NCBI GenBank assembly: GCA_905182755.1
Contig: CAJJCS010000006.1
Location: forward strand, 1-52,600
Reading direction: 5' to 3'
Source: Aequorivita sp. HC6-5
GTDB taxonomy: Bacteria; Bacteroidota; Bacteroidia; Flavobacteriales; Flavobacteriaceae
Length of the DNA stretch: 52,600 bases
In this document: positions 1-13,185 of the stretch, one piece after another
How positions within the stretch are numbered: the first letter of the stretch is position 1
Layout: the number at the start of each line of letters is the position of its first letter
Translations under genes and position numbers: made by a program
Notes under the pieces: model-generated
What the model was told of the DNA's origin: nothing
The model's database searches: none
The model's input: only the letters and a program-made list of their open reading frames with translations

Positions 1-2
1 CT

Positions 3-2030
3 TATCTTACCGCTACTGTGAGGGCTGTTGAGGAAGCTAGACCTGCAAAAGACAATGAAGAGTTTTTGGTTATCGTAGAGACCATAAAAGAGAAGTCACT
101 GGCCATAATCAAGGACAGTCCTAACATTCCTAGCGATGCATCCTTTGCTATAAAAAATATAGAAAGCCCTTCATTTTTGATCAATTTTGTTTCTTCCAAC
201 TTAAATATTTCTGTTGCAGAAAAGCAGAAACTCTTGCAAATAAATGACTTGCAAGAGAGAGCTTTGGAAACACTCAGGTACATGAACCTGGAGTTGCAAA
301 AACTCTCTCTAAGAAAAGATATCCATACCAAGGTGCACAATGACATCAACAAACAGCAGCGTGAGTATTTCTTGAATCAGCAAATGAAGACCATTCAGGA
401 AGAATTGGGAGGAAGTACCTCTGAGGCTGAGATTGAAGACATGAGAGTGCGCGGTAAGGCAAAAAAATGGAATGAAGACACCGCAGAACATTTTAACAAA
501 GAATTGTCTAAGATGCAACGCTTAAATCCTCAGGTTGCAGAGTTTAGTATTCAGAAAAATTACTTAGACCTTCTTTTAGAATTACCATGGAATGAATTCA
601 GTAAAGATAAATTTGATTTAAAACGTGCCAAGAAAATATTAGATAGAGATCATTATGGTCTTGATGATGTTAAAAAACGCATCATAGAATACCTTGCCGT
701 TTTAAAATTACGTAACGACATGAAATCACCCATCATTTGCCTGTATGGTCCTCCAGGAGTTGGTAAAACTTCTTTAGGAAAATCTGTAGCAGAGGCACTT
801 GGTAGAGAGTACATACGTATTTCTTTGGGCGGTTTAAGAGATGAAGCCGAAATACGAGGGCACCGTAAAACTTATATTGGAGCAATGCCGGGGCGTATTA
901 TAAAAAGTCTTAAAAAAGCAGGAACAAGTAACCCTGTTTTTGTGCTAGATGAAATTGATAAGCTTTCTATAGGTAGTCAAGGAGATCCTTCCTCTGCACT
1001 TTTAGAGGTGTTAGACCCTGAGCAAAACAGTTCTTTCTATGATAATTTTTTAGAATTAGGTTATGATCTGTCTAAGGTAATGTTTATTGCAACCTCCAAT
1101 AGTTTAAGTACCATACAGCCAGCACTTTTAGACCGTATGGAGATTATCAATGTTACGGGATATACCATTGAAGAAAAAGTTGAAATAGCCAAGCAGCATC
1201 TACTGCCAAAGCAATTAAAAGAGCATGGCTTAACCAAAGAGCACCTTAAAGTAGGTAAGGCGCAACTAGAAAAAATTGTGGAAGGCTATACTAGAGAAAG
1301 CGGTGTTCGTGGTCTAGAAAAGCAAATTGCAAAAACGGTACGTTATGCTGCTATGAAAATTGCAATGGAGGAGTCTTACAACATCAAGATAAGCAATCAA
1401 GATGTTATTGAAATATTAGGAGTTCCTAGACTTGAGAGAGATAAATATGAAAACAACCAAGTAGCAGGTGTTGTTACCGGCCTTGCTTGGACCCGTGTTG
1501 GGGGAGATATTTTGTTTATTGAATCTACCATTAGTAAAGGTAAAGGCACCCTAAACATGACAGGAAACCTGGGTAAGGTTATGAAAGAATCTGCCACCAT
1601 TGCCTTAGAATACATAAAATCTAATGCAGAAAAGCTTGGTCTTAAACAAGAAATTTTCGAAAAGTACAATGTACATATCCATGTACCGGAGGGAGCGACA
1701 CCAAAAGATGGCCCAAGTGCAGGAATTACCATGTTAACCTCATTGGTATCTTTGTTCACTCAGCGCAAAGTAAAGAAGAGTTTGGCCATGACTGGAGAGA
1801 TTACTCTTCGTGGAAAGGTACTGCCTGTTGGAGGCATTAAAGAGAAAATACTTGCAGCCAAAAGAGCACGTATTAAAGAGATCTTACTGTGCGAGGAAAA
1901 CAAACGAGATATAGATGAAATTAAACCAGAATATTTAAAAGGCTTAACCTTTCATTATGTAAAAGAAATGAGTGATGTTCTAGCCCTTGCCTTAACAAAA
2001 GAAAAGGTCAAAGGAGCTAAAAAACTATAA
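3..2030 (+). CDS. lon: ATP-dependent protease Lon (5' end outside the window)
   Basis: This is the ATP-dependent serine protease that degrades misfolded and regulatory proteins in the cytoplasm. The reading frame is open from base 3, so the N-terminus lies upstream of the window; the GTG at 18 is an internal valine. The order is the end of the LON N-terminal domain, a long helical region, an AAA+ module and the protease domain. The Walker A motif GPPGVGKT is encoded at 747-770 and the Walker B motif VFVLDEIDK near 936-963. The protease dyad is visible as the serine of KDGPSAG (codon 1716-1718) and the lysine of GGIKEK (codon 1839-1841). About 675 codons are present, and family members are usually near 800. 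A hairpin terminator follows. Confidence 0.97.
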   Translation, partial: YLTATVRAVEEARPAKDNEEFLVIVETIKEKSLAIIKDSPNIPSDASFAIKNIESPSFLINFVSSNLNISVAEKQKLLQINDLQERALETLRYMNLELQKLSLRKDIHTKVHNDINKQQREYFLNQQMKTIQEELGGSTSEAEIEDMRVRGKAKKWNEDTAEHFNKELSKMQRLNPQVAEFSIQKNYLDLLLELPWNEFSKDKFDLKRAKKILDRDHYGLDDVKKRIIEYLAVLKLRNDMKSPIICLYGPPGVGKTSLGKSVAEALGREYIRISLGGLRDEAEIRGHRKTYIGAMPGRIIKSLKKAGTSNPVFVLDEIDKLSIGSQGDPSSALLEVLDPEQNSSFYDNFLELGYDLSKVMFIATSNSLSTIQPALLDRMEIINVTGYTIEEKVEIAKQHLLPKQLKEHGLTKEHLKVGKAQLEKIVEGYTRESGVRGLEKQIAKTVRYAAMKIAMEESYNIKISNQDVIEILGVPRLERDKYENNQVAGVVTGLAWTRVGGDILFIESTISKGKGTLNMTGNLGKVMKESATIALEYIKSNAEKLGLKQEIFEKYNVHIHVPEGATPKDGPSAGITMLTSLVSLFTQRKVKKSLAMTGEITLRGKVLPVGGIKEKILAAKRARIKEILLCEENKRDIDEIKPEYLKGLTFHYVKEMSDVLALALTKEKVKGAKKL

Positions 2031-2042
2031 GATGACTTTAAA

Positions 2043-2077
2043 AGCAGCTAGGGATATAATTTCTAGCTGTTTTTTAT
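2043..2077 (+). terminator. Rho-independent terminator after lon
   Basis: The arms CAGCTAG (2045-2051) and CTAGCTG (2063-2069) form a stem that is followed directly by a run of T. It lies just after the lon stop and separates lon from porQ. Confidence 0.75.
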
Positions 2078-2156
2078 TCTAAACTCTTTTCATTTCTCTC
2101 GAAAATAAATTATACTTACACTCGTTATTGTATTAAAGAATAACGCGGCGCTGCAT

Positions 2157-3873
<1,717 letters not shown>

Positions 3874-4185
3874 TGGTTTTGTTGTAGTAACTTGGCGACT
3901 TATTATTTTGAATTGTAACCCGCTTCTGTTTAAGGTTTAATACCCGTGTTCTAATAGCCTCTTCGCTATTGTAATTATTTACCCTATCACTTTGGAAATT
4001 AAAAGAAAAGAATTATTTTTGCAGCCCATTTTGACGGTGTAGTAATAGCAATTTGGACATATAAAATAAACATAATCCTTCTACGGGTAAATCGTTTAAC
4101 TATTACAGCCTTGTAGAATACAAAGTAAAGCCTTGTGGTTTTCTTATCAAATAGAATCATTACAAGAGGATACAAAAATTGAAAA
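3874..4185. other. Intergenic region with the rpsA promoter and long leader
   Basis: This 312-base stretch separates cmk from rpsA. I see no gene in it. It contains a good Bacteroidota promoter at 3991-4021, which leaves a 5' untranslated leader of roughly 160 bases before the rpsA start. A leader of that length could hold an autoregulatory structure for S1, but I cannot point to a specific fold. Confidence 0.6.
3991..4021 (+). promoter_or_regulatory. Promoter of rpsA (Bacteroidota type)
   Basis: The -33 box TTTG is at 3991-3994 and the -7 box TATTTTTG (TAnnTTTG) at 4014-4021, with a 19-base spacer, which matches the flavobacterial sigma consensus. Transcription should start near 4028. Confidence 0.75.
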
Positions 4186-6099
4186 ATGGCTGAAAAAGCA
4201 AAAGACGAGGCAGCAAAACCAGCTGCTAAGAAAGCAAGAAAAAGAACTCCAAAAGTAGAAGCTCCTGCTGTAGAAGTTCAAGAAACAGCAGAAGCAACAA
4301 CCCCAGAGGCTGCTGAAAAACCAAAAAGAGAACCTTCTCTTAAGGAATTAAACCCTGAAAAATTCTTAACAGATTTTAACTGGCACAACTACGAAGAAGG
4401 AATTGATCCTGTAGATGATGGTAAGTTATTAGAGTTTGAAAAATTAGTAACAGAGAATTTTGTAGATACTTTAGATGATGAAGTAGTACAAGGAGAAGTG
4501 GTACATATCTCAGACCGTGATGCTATTATAGACATCAACGCTAAGTCTGAAGGTGTTGTTTCATTAAATGAATTCCGTTACAATCCAGGTTTAAAAGTTG
4601 GAGATAAAGTAGAGGTTTTAATTGATGTGCGTGAAGATGCAACTGGTCAATTAATTCTTTCTCACCGTAAGGCCAGAACTATTATGGCTTGGGATCGTGT
4701 AAATAAAGCACACGATGAAGGAACTATCGTTAATGGTTTTGTTAAATGTCGTACCAAAGGTGGTATGATTGTAGACGTATTTGGAATTGAAGCGTTCTTA
4801 CCAGGTTCACAAATTGATGTGAAGCCTATTAGAGACTACGATGTATACGTTAACAAAACAATGGAATTCAAGGTTGTGAAGATTAACCACGAATTTAAAA
4901 ACGTTGTTGTATCTCACAAAGCGCTTATCGAGGCAGATATCGAAGAGCAGAAAAAAGAAATCATTGGGCAGCTTGAAAAAGGACAAGTATTAGAAGGTGT
5001 TGTTAAAAACATTACTTCTTATGGTGTCTTTGTAGATCTTGGTGGTGTAGATGGATTGGTACACATTACAGACCTTTCTTGGTCTCGTATCAACCACCCT
5101 AACGAGATTGTAGAGCTTGACCAGAAATTAAACGTTGTAATCCTTGACTTTGATGAGGATAAAACACGTATACAATTAGGTCTTAAACAATTAAGCGCAC
5201 ACCCTTGGGATGCTCTTGGTGAAGAACTTAAAATTGGTGACAATGTAGAAGGTAAAGTAGTTGTTATTGCAGACTACGGTGCATTTATTGAAGTTGCTGA
5301 AGGTGTTGAAGGATTGATCCACGTTAGTGAAATGTCATGGTCTACGCATTTGCGTAGTGCACAAGACTTTGTAAACGTAGGTGATAAAGTTCAGGCACAA
5401 GTATTGACTATGGATCGTGAAGAGCGTAAGATGAGCTTAGGTATTAAGCAATTAACGCCAGACCCATGGACAGACATCACAACAAAGTATCCTGTAGGAT
5501 CTACTCACAAAGGTATTGTGCGTAACTTTACAAACTTTGGTGTATTTGTTGAATTAGAAGAAGGAATTGACGGACTTATTTATATCTCTGATCTTTCTTG
5601 GACTAAGAAAGTAAAGCATCCAAGTGAGTTTACAAACATCTCTGACACCCTAGAAGTGGTAGTGTTAGAATTGGATGTAGAAGGACGCAAGTTAAGCCTA
5701 GGGCACAAACAAACTACAGAAAATCCTTGGGATAAGTATGAAGCTGAGTTTGCTGTAGGATCTGTTCATAAAGCATCTATTGACGAGATGGTAGACAAAG
5801 GAGCGGTTATCAACTTTAATGGTGATATCACAGCATTTGTACCAAAACGTCACTTAGAGAAAGAAGACGGAACTGATGTAACAAAAGGTGAGGAGATAGA
5901 ATTCCAAATTATTGAATTCAACAAAGAATTCAAGAAAGTGGTAGCCTCTCATATGGCGATACATAAAGAAGAGGAAGCTAAAATCGTGAAGCAAGCTGCT
6001 AAGAAAGCTAAAAAGCAGTCTGACGAATCGAAGCCTACATTAGGTGACGCTAACTCTGCACTTCAAGCATTGAAAGACAAAATGGACGGTAAGAAATAA
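4186..6099 (+). CDS. rpsA: 30S ribosomal protein S1
   Basis: S1 is the mRNA-binding protein of the small ribosomal subunit; it unwinds and docks mRNA, which matters in a lineage with weak Shine-Dalgarno signals. The 637-residue protein starts with a lysine- and alanine-rich segment of about 50 residues. It then carries repeated S1 (OB-fold) domains from about residue 95 to 600. They are recognisable by recurring motifs such as GVFVDLGGVDGLVHITDLSW, GAFIEVAEGVEGLIHVSEMSW and GVFVELEEGIDGLIYISDLSW. The C-terminus is a charged tail. The start ATG lies in GAAAAATGGCTG, with no strong Shine-Dalgarno sequence. A strong terminator follows at 6121. Confidence 0.97.
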   Translation: MAEKAKDEAAKPAAKKARKRTPKVEAPAVEVQETAEATTPEAAEKPKREPSLKELNPEKFLTDFNWHNYEEGIDPVDDGKLLEFEKLVTENFVDTLDDEVVQGEVVHISDRDAIIDINAKSEGVVSLNEFRYNPGLKVGDKVEVLIDVREDATGQLILSHRKARTIMAWDRVNKAHDEGTIVNGFVKCRTKGGMIVDVFGIEAFLPGSQIDVKPIRDYDVYVNKTMEFKVVKINHEFKNVVVSHKALIEADIEEQKKEIIGQLEKGQVLEGVVKNITSYGVFVDLGGVDGLVHITDLSWSRINHPNEIVELDQKLNVVILDFDEDKTRIQLGLKQLSAHPWDALGEELKIGDNVEGKVVVIADYGAFIEVAEGVEGLIHVSEMSWSTHLRSAQDFVNVGDKVQAQVLTMDREERKMSLGIKQLTPDPWTDITTKYPVGSTHKGIVRNFTNFGVFVELEEGIDGLIYISDLSWTKKVKHPSEFTNISDTLEVVVLELDVEGRKLSLGHKQTTENPWDKYEAEFAVGSVHKASIDEMVDKGAVINFNGDITAFVPKRHLEKEDGTDVTKGEEIEFQIIEFNKEFKKVVASHMAIHKEEEAKIVKQAAKKAKKQSDESKPTLGDANSALQALKDKMDGKK

Positions 6100-6120
6100 C
6101 CCTCTCATTTTTTAAATACT

Positions 6121-6154
6121 AAGAGCTCTGATATTTTCAGAGCTCTTTTTTTTT
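6121..6154 (+). terminator. Rho-independent terminator of rpsA
   Basis: A perfect 11-bp stem is formed by AAGAGCTCTGA (6121-6131) and TCAGAGCTCTT (6137-6147) with a five-base loop. It is followed by an uninterrupted T run to 6154. Confidence 0.92.
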
Positions 6155-6276
6155 GCTTTTTTTAAAGAAAAAGTATGAAGGTTTAAACCTTTAGCTATGG
6201 CCTTACATAGCATCAATTTGGTTGGTGTTAATTCTAGATGTGCCCATAAATAAGATTTAAGTAAACAGAACACTAT

Positions 6277-6312
6277 TTTGGTGTTTAAATTTCGGCTAAA
6301 GAGGTATATTTG
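6277..6312 (+). promoter_or_regulatory. Probable promoter of ychF
   Basis: The -7 box TATATTTG at 6305-6312 is a perfect TAnnTTTG. The closest -33 TTTG is at 6277-6280, with a 24-base spacer that is slightly longer than the usual range. The start codon lies 25 bases downstream of the -7 box. Confidence 0.55.
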
Positions 6313-6336
6313 CACGCATTTTAATACATTTTAACT

Positions 6337-7431
6337 ATGAAAGCCGGAATTGTAGGATTACCAAACGTAGGTAAATCAACCCTTTTTAATTGTTTGTCTA
6401 ACGCCAAGGCGCAAAGCGCGAACTTTCCTTTTTGTACCATTGAACCAAATATTGGAGTGGTAAATGTGCCAGATGAACGTTTGGTGAAGCTAGAGGAACT
6501 GGTTAATCCAGAAAAGGTATTACCAGCAACTGTAGAGATTGTTGATATTGCAGGGCTTGTTAAGGGCGCCAGTAAAGGAGAAGGACTAGGAAATCAATTC
6601 TTAGGAAACATAAGAGAAACAGATGCTATTTTACATGTGTTGCGCTGTTTTGACAATGATAATATTATCCATGTTGATGGAAACGTAGACCCTATTAGAG
6701 ATAAAGAGACTATTGATATAGAATTGCAATTAAAAGATTTAGAAACAGTAGACAAAAAATTAGAAAAAGTAAAGCGTTCTGCCCGTACAGGAAATAAAGA
6801 AGCCCAAAAAGAAGAGGCAGTATTAGTTAAAATAAAAGATGGCCTAGAACAAGGGGTGTCAATAAGAGCCATCGAAATTTCTGATAAAGATAGAGAAGAG
6901 TTTGTAACCCCATTACAGTTTATTACAGACAAACCTGTTATGTATGTATGTAATGTAGATGAAGATGCAGCCTTAAATGGTAATGCATATGTAGATAGCG
7001 TAAAACAAGCAGTAGCCAAGGAAAATGCTGAGGTTGTTATTTTGGCCGTTGGGACAGAGGCAGATATAACAGAGTTAGACTCTTTTGAGGAGCGCCAAAT
7101 GTTTCTAGAAGATTTAGGTTTGGATGAGCCAGGATCAGCAAAATTAATACGTGGCGCCTACAGGCTTTTAAATTTACAAACCTACTTCACGGCAGGTGTT
7201 AAAGAAGTACGCGCCTGGACAATTCCTGTAGGTGCAACAGCTCCGCAGGCAGCTGGGGTGATACACACAGATTTTGAAAAAGGTTTTATACGTGCAGAAG
7301 TTATTAAATATGATGACTATGTTAGTTTTGGAAGTGAAACTAAAGTGAAAGAGGCTGGAAAAATGGGCGTAGAAGGAAAAGAATATATTGTTAATGACGG
7401 AGATGTGATGCATTTTAGATTTAACGTCTAG
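6337..7431 (+). CDS. ychF: Ribosome-binding ATPase YchF (Obg/OLA1 family)
   Basis: YchF is a translation-associated P-loop NTPase of the Obg group that prefers ATP and binds ribosomes. The protein opens with the G1 motif GLPNVGKST (residues 7-15). The G3 region [17 protein letters not shown] starts near residue 68, and NVDE, a degenerate G4, near residue 206. A coiled-coil insertion lies between about 125 and 190 and a C-terminal TGS-type domain from about 280. The length of 364 residues is standard. The gene has its own promoter and is closed by the terminator at 7455. Confidence 0.96.
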   Translation: MKAGIVGLPNVGKSTLFNCLSNAKAQSANFPFCTIEPNIGVVNVPDERLVKLEELVNPEKVLPATVEIVDIAGLVKGASKGEGLGNQFLGNIRETDAILHVLRCFDNDNIIHVDGNVDPIRDKETIDIELQLKDLETVDKKLEKVKRSARTGNKEAQKEEAVLVKIKDGLEQGVSIRAIEISDKDREEFVTPLQFITDKPVMYVCNVDEDAALNGNAYVDSVKQAVAKENAEVVILAVGTEADITELDSFEERQMFLEDLGLDEPGSAKLIRGAYRLLNLQTYFTAGVKEVRAWTIPVGATAPQAAGVIHTDFEKGFIRAEVIKYDDYVSFGSETKVKEAGKMGVEGKEYIVNDGDVMHFRFNV

Positions 7432-7454
7432 CATTAGCTAGAATAAACGTATTC

Positions 7455-7493
7455 AAACCGTTGTTATTTTATTTAAATAACAACGGTTTTTTT
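7455..7493 (+). terminator. Rho-independent terminator of ychF
   Basis: The arms AAACCGTTGTTATTT (7455-7469) and AAATAACAACGGTTT (7475-7489) make a 15-bp stem with a five-base loop, followed by a T run. Confidence 0.9.
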
Positions 7494-7657
7494 ATTTAAA
7501 ATTATAAATCAACAGATCGAAATAACACTTTTATATTCTTAACAAAAACAGAAGGTTGTTCACAATTTTGACAAGGTATTTGTTAATTACTTTGTGTTGT
7601 AAATTTTCTCAAATTTGTCTTGTAAAGGGTATATTTAACAACTATTCACGCGATTTT

Positions 7658-9514
7658 ATGGCAGACACAAAATATACCGAAGATAATATACGATCCCTCG
7701 ACTGGAAAGAGCATATTCGTATGCGTCCAGGTATGTATATTGGAAAGCTGGGTGATGGTTCTTCTCCTGATGACGGTATCTATATATTATTAAAAGAGGT
7801 ACTCGATAATAGTATTGATGAATTTGTGATGGGTGCTGGAAAGACCATTGAAATTAGAATAAAAGATAAAGAAGTACGTGTTCGTGACTTTGGTCGCGGT
7901 GTTCCTTTAGGGAAAGTAGTTGATGTAGTTTCTAAGATGAATACTGGTGGGAAGTATGATTCTCGCGCATTTAAAAAATCTGTAGGTTTAAATGGGGTAG
8001 GTACAAAGGCTGTAAATGCATTGTCTTCCTACTTTAAGATAGAATCTATTAGAGATAATAAAGTAAAATATGCAGAGTTTTCTCAGGGAGAATTAAAGCA
8101 AGACAGTGCGGTAGAGGATTCAAGTAAGCGTAAAGGAACAAAGGTTGTTTTTATTCCAGACGAAGCTATTTTCAAAAACTTTAAGTACCGTAATGAGTAT
8201 GTTGAAAAAATGCTTAGAAATTACGTCTATCTTAATCCTGGGTTAACCATAGATTTTAATGGCGAAAAATTCTTTAGTGAAAACGGACTTAGAGATTTAC
8301 TAGAAGACAACATGTCTAAAGAAGACATGCTGTATCCAATTATACACCTGCGAGGTAACGATATAGAAGTAGCTATAACACATAGTAAAACACAGTACAG
8401 TGAGGAGTATCATAGTTTTGTTAATGGACAAAACACCACTCAAGGTGGAACCCATCAAGCAGCCTTTAGAGAGAGTTTGGTGAAAACCATTAGAGAGTTT
8501 TATGGTAAAAACTATGAAGCCAGTGATATTAGAAAATCTATTGTTAGCGCCATTAGTATTAAAGTGATGGAACCTGTTTTTGAGAGTCAAACAAAAACAA
8601 AACTTGGTTCTACAGATATGGGAGGTGATTTGCCAACTGTACGTGCCTATATTAATGATTTTCTAAAAACGCAATTAGATAATTTTTTACACAAAAATCC
8701 TGCTATTAATGAAGTTTTACAGCGTAAAATTATGCAAGCAGAGCGCGAGCGTAAAGAGTTGTCTGGCATTAGAAAATTAGCCAAAGACCGCGCAAAAAAA
8801 TCAAACCTACACAATAAAAAATTACGTGATTGCAGGATTCACTTAGGTGACACAAAAAAAGAGCGCAATTTAGAATCTACTCTTTTCATTACAGAGGGAG
8901 ATAGTGCATCTGGTAGTATCACAAAAAGTAGAGATGTTAATACACAGGCTGTATTTAGCCTTAAAGGGAAGCCTTTAAACAGTTATGGGTTAAGCAAAAA
9001 GATTGTGTATGAAAACGAAGAGTTTAATCTCTTGCAGGCTGCCTTAAATATCGAAGAGTCTATGGAAGACTTGCGTTATAATAATATAGTCATCGCAACA
9101 GATGCCGATGTAGATGGTATGCATATTAGGTTACTGCTCATTACATTCTTCCTTCAGTTTTTCCCGGAGGTTATAAAAGAAGGTCATTTGTATATTTTAC
9201 AAACGCCACTCTTTAGGGTCCGCAATAAAAAGAAAACCATTTATTGCTATTCAGACCAGGAAAAAAGAGACGCACTAGAGGAGTTAAAACCAAAACCAGA
9301 AATTACTCGATTTAAGGGTCTTGGTGAAATATCTCCAAATGAATTTGTTCATTTTATCGGAGACAACATTAGGCTAGACCCTGTAATGCTAGACAAGCAA
9401 ATGAGTATTGAAGAAATGCTTTCTTTTTACATGGGTAAAAACACACCAGATAGGCAGGAGTTTATTATCAATAATCTAAAAGTGGAACTAGATGTTCTAG
9501 AAGAAGAGGCCTAA
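7658..9514 (+). CDS. parE: DNA topoisomerase IV subunit B
   Basis: This is the ATPase subunit of topoisomerase IV, which decatenates daughter chromosomes together with ParC. I chose the ATG at 7658 ([20 protein letters not shown]) because it gives the usual family N-terminus and 618 residues; the frame is open further upstream. The GHKL ATPase motifs are visible ([31 protein letters not shown]). The TOPRIM motifs [12 protein letters not shown] and [11 protein letters not shown] are also visible. The short length and the downstream parC favour ParE over GyrB. parC follows after 43 bases, so the two are probably co-transcribed. Confidence 0.95.
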   Translation: MADTKYTEDNIRSLDWKEHIRMRPGMYIGKLGDGSSPDDGIYILLKEVLDNSIDEFVMGAGKTIEIRIKDKEVRVRDFGRGVPLGKVVDVVSKMNTGGKYDSRAFKKSVGLNGVGTKAVNALSSYFKIESIRDNKVKYAEFSQGELKQDSAVEDSSKRKGTKVVFIPDEAIFKNFKYRNEYVEKMLRNYVYLNPGLTIDFNGEKFFSENGLRDLLEDNMSKEDMLYPIIHLRGNDIEVAITHSKTQYSEEYHSFVNGQNTTQGGTHQAAFRESLVKTIREFYGKNYEASDIRKSIVSAISIKVMEPVFESQTKTKLGSTDMGGDLPTVRAYINDFLKTQLDNFLHKNPAINEVLQRKIMQAERERKELSGIRKLAKDRAKKSNLHNKKLRDCRIHLGDTKKERNLESTLFITEGDSASGSITKSRDVNTQAVFSLKGKPLNSYGLSKKIVYENEEFNLLQAALNIEESMEDLRYNNIVIATDADVDGMHIRLLLITFFLQFFPEVIKEGHLYILQTPLFRVRNKKKTIYCYSDQEKRDALEELKPKPEITRFKGLGEISPNEFVHFIGDNIRLDPVMLDKQMSIEEMLSFYMGKNTPDRQEFIINNLKVELDVLEEEA

Positions 9515-9557
9515 TAATACCAAAACAAAGTACGTACCAAAAGTGAAATAATAGCAC

Positions 9558-12327
9558 ATGAACGAGGATCAAAATCCAGATGAAGAATTAAACCCAGAAG
9601 GGGCCAACCCGCAAGATGGCCATCAAGAAGACGCTCTTGATGCCCAGATTATTGGAGAAGACCAAGAGGATTTTGATTCACCACAGACAGAGGAGGGTGA
9701 AACCATTACTCGCGTCACTGGAATGTACCGTGAGTGGTTTTTGGATTATGCTAGTTATGTTATTTTAGAGCGTGCTGTTCCTGCCATTGAAGATGGTTTT
9801 AAGCCAGTTCAGCGCCGTATCATGCATTCTATGAAAGATCTTGATGATGGCCGCTATAACAAAGTAGCCAATGTTGTAGGGCATACCATGCAATATCATC
9901 CACATGGAGATGCAAGTATTGCAGATGCTATGGTACAGTTAGGACAAAAAGATTTACTCATTGACACCCAAGGAAACTGGGGTAATATCCTTACTGGAGA
10001 CAGAGCTGCTGCGGCAAGATATATTGAGGCTCGTATTTCTAAGTTTGGTCTTGATGTTGTCTTTAACCCAAAAATCACCAAGTGGCAGTCTTCTTATGAT
10101 GGAAGAAGAAAAGAACCAATAAACCTTCCTGTGATGTTTCCACTTCTGTTGGCACAAGGAGGAGAGGGTATTGCCGTTGGTTTGTCAACAAAAATATTAC
10201 CACATAATTTTATTGAACTCATAGATGCTTCTGTAAAACACCTGCAAGGTAAACGCTTTACTATTTTTCCAGATTTCCCTACAGGTGGAATTATAGATGT
10301 TACAAATTATAATGACGGTCTAAGAGGTGGTAAAATAAGGTCTCGTGCCCGTATTGGCCAACACGATAAAAATACACTAGTTATTACAGAGATTCCTTTT
10401 GGAACCAATACAGGGTCTTTAATTGACTCTATTTTAAAGGCCAATGAAAAAGGTAAGATTAAAATAAAAAAGATAGAAGATAACACTGCCGCAGATGTTG
10501 AAATTCTAATTCATATTCCGTCTGGTATTTCTCCAGATAAAACAATAGATGCCCTGTATGCTTTTACAAACTGTGAAAGTTCTATATCTCCACTGGGCTG
10601 TGTGATTGAAGACAACAAGCCTTTGTTTGTTGGAGTGTCTGAAATGTTACGTCGTTCTACCGACAGAACTGTACAACTTATTAAAGAGTGAGCTTGAAAT
10701 ACAGTTGCATGAATTAGAAGAGCAGTGGCATTACGCATCTTTAGAGCGTATTTTTATAGAGAACCGTATTTACCGAGATATTGAAGATCAGGAAACATGG
10801 CCAGGGGTAATAAACGCTATAGATAAAGGATTACAGCCACACATAACACATTTAAAGAGAGGAGTTACTCAAGATGATATTGTTCGTCTCACTGAAATAC
10901 GCATCAAGCGCATCTCTAAGTTTGATATAGATAAGGCGCAACAAAAAATTGACGCCCTAGATGCTAGTATTGCTCAGGTAAAACACCACTTAAATAATCT
11001 TATTACCTATGCCATAGATTATTTTACTCGTTTAAAGAAAGAATATAGTAAGGGTAAAGAGCGTAAAGCAGAAATAAGAGTATTTGATGATATTCAAAAA
11101 ACCAAGGTTGTAATTAGAAACACTAAGCTTTATGTAAATAGAGAAGAAGGCTTTGTAGGTACTAATTTGCGTAAAGACGAATACGTAACAGATTGTAGTG
11201 ATATTGATGATATTATTGTCTTCACACAAGATGGAACATTAATGATAACAAAGGTAGGCAGTAAGACCTTCATAGGTAAAAACATTATACACGTTGCAGT
11301 GTTTAAAAAGAAAGACAAGCGCACTACCTATAACATGATTTACAAGGATGGTCCTAAAGGTCCAACCTATGTTAAACGCTTTAATGTAACGGGTGTTACC
11401 CGTGACAAAGAGTACCCGGTTTCTCAAGGTACCAAAGGCAGTAAAGTACTTTATTTTACTGCAAACCCTAACGGAGAGGCAGAGGTGGTACATATATTAC
11501 TGCGTCAAAGCGGAAGTATTAAAAAATTAAAATGGGATTTATACTTTAGTGATGTTTTGGTAAAAGGACGCGCCTCTAAAGGGAACATTGTTACCAAGTA
11601 TCCTGTAAAACGTATCGAGTTAAAGGAAAAGGGACTTTCTACATTAAAGCCCCGTAAAATTTGGTTTGACGAGACAGTACAGAGGCTTAATCTAGATGAG
11701 CGTGGTGAGCTTGTGGGTGAGTTTAGACCCACAGACAGATTATTGCTAATTAATCAAAGAGGACTTGTAAAAACCGTGATTCCAGAGATTACCATGCATT
11801 TTGATGAGGATCTTATTGTAATGGAGAAATGGGAGTCTAAAAAGCCTATTACTGCCATACACTGGGCTGGAGAGAAAGAGCTGTTTTATGTAAAGAGATT
11901 CCTTATAGATACTCCAGAGAAACTAGACAATGTATTAACAGATGATTCTAAGTCTTACCTTGAAACGGTCTTTACAGATTATAGACCTGTGGCAGAGCTT
12001 GTTTTTACCAAAGAAAGAGGTAAAGAGAGAAAGGATAATCTTGTAATTGATCTGGAGAGTTTCATTTCTCTGAAAGGAATTGGTGCTCTTGGTAACCAAT
12101 TAACAAAATATAAAATATTAGAAATTAACTCTCTAGATCCTTTGCCTTTTGAGTTACCTGAAGTAACACCAACGGCTGCCATTGAAGTAGTTGACCAGCA
12201 AGCTGTAAAAGCTGTTGATACTGCAGAGACTTCTGTTACAGACCCAGAAGATTCTTCTAAGGATGAAAACTCCAGTGAAGATAAGGAGCCACCAATTGGT
12301 GATGGTGGACAAGCTTTATTATTTTAA
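9558..12327 (+). CDS. parC: DNA topoisomerase IV subunit A (one frameshift)
   Basis: This is the DNA-cleaving subunit of topoisomerase IV. After an acidic N-terminal extension of about 50 residues comes the winged-helix cleavage domain. The catalytic tyrosine is Tyr155 in AARYIEARI. A coiled-coil tower follows, then a C-terminal beta-pinwheel region and an acidic tail. The frame breaks near 10678-10680. The sequence CAACTTATTAAAG stops within two codons of there, while removing one base gives VQLLKSELE and a continuous protein of 922 residues, normal for flavobacteria. At the positions of E. coli ParC Ser80 and Glu84 it has Ala119 and Asp123, which I take as lineage-typical. It lies 43 bases after parE. 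Confidence 0.93.
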
Positions 12328-12372
12328 TACTTTAGTTGGAAGGGGAGAGATTAGAATTGGTTTCTAAGGTGT

Positions 12373-13185
12373 TTACTTTATACTTCTTATGTATAATCGT
12401 TCTACTTTTTCTCGCGCCCAAGGGGTCTTGCGTAGAAATTTTAAACTAGAGTTTATTGTTGGGTTTAAAGCAAAGCAGTTAATACGTACTTTCTCATCCA
12501 TATATTCCCAGCCATATTTAGCAACTAGTTCTTCCAAAATGGCTTTAAGGGTAATGCCATGTAAAGGATTGTTGGCCTGTTTGGGTTTGCTGTCTTTTTT
12601 ACTAAAAATCCCAAATAATTCTTTATTCTCTCTTTGAGGGATAGAATTATAAGATTTTTCAAAAACCAGTATATTAAACAGTGGGCTTAAGTAATTTTTG
12701 TATTCTTTTAGACTTCCACCAAAAGGACGTTTTTCTAGATCCTCGGTGAGCGGAAAATCAAACCACAAACCAACTAGCTTCCCTTTTGGGGCAAGTAAAG
12801 AGGCCATTTTAGTGGCGTATTTAAACCTGTTCATTCTTTGGGGTACAATCGAGCAGAAAAATGTCTGTTCTATAATAAGATCGTAGACTCCTTTGTGTTT
12901 GAAAAAATCTTTCTCAATAAGGTGTTCTTCTGTAAAATCAGGATTTCTTTTCTTGAACTCATTCAAAGGTATGTCTGAAATATCAAGTATAGATACATTT
13001 GTAAAGCCTTGTTTGTGAAGGTATGCTGCTTCATGGGCATTACCAGCGCCTGGTATTAAGATGCGCATGTTTTTGTCTGTGAGCTGGTCAAAATACGTTT
13101 TTAAGGGTGTAGAAACAGCCCCTATATCCCAACCTGTAAGATCATCTTTGTAGCGCTGGGTCCAGTATTCTTTATCACTGCTCAT
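12373..13185 (-). CDS. TPMT-like SAM methyltransferase fused to a VF530-type domain
   Basis: Residues 1 to about 200 form a class I methyltransferase of the thiopurine S-methyltransferase group. The opening WxxRY...GWDIG, the SAM loop [12 protein letters not shown], and [10 protein letters not shown] with GLWFDFPL are typical of the bacterial members. After a short lysine- and serine-rich linker (SKKDSKPKQ) comes a second module of about 65 residues. This begins [16 protein letters not shown] and ends [20 protein letters not shown], which matches the VF530/DUF2132 family of small DNA-binding-like proteins. The substrate is unknown. The start overlaps the stop of the upstream lipoprotein gene by four bases (ATGA), so the two are coupled. 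A single start-to-stop frame covers both modules, so the fusion is not created by an indel. Confidence 0.85.
   Translation of the reverse strand: MSSDKEYWTQRYKDDLTGWDIGAVSTPLKTYFDQLTDKNMRILIPGAGNAHEAAYLHKQGFTNVSILDISDIPLNEFKKRNPDFTEEHLIEKDFFKHKGVYDLIIEQTFFCSIVPQRMNRFKYATKMASLLAPKGKLVGLWFDFPLTEDLEKRPFGGSLKEYKNYLSPLFNILVFEKSYNSIPQRENKELFGIFSKKDSKPKQANNPLHGITLKAILEELVAKYGWEYMDEKVRINCFALNPTINSSLKFLRKTPWAREKVERLYIRSIK

Noticed and set aside
6112..6315. A 67-codon minus-strand frame between rpsA and ychF
   Set aside because: It runs through the rpsA terminator and the ychF promoter, its composition is unlike a protein, and no neighbour supports it.
9888..9940. ParC Ala119 at the position of E. coli Ser80 as a quinolone resistance change
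   Set aside because: From memory HPHGDAS is common in Bacteroidota ParC, so it is probably lineage-typical and not acquired.
10606..12327. A separate second ParC-like gene starting at 10606
   Set aside because: The sequence joins the first part at 10680 with one base change into a normal ParC; no second start or duplicated domain is present.
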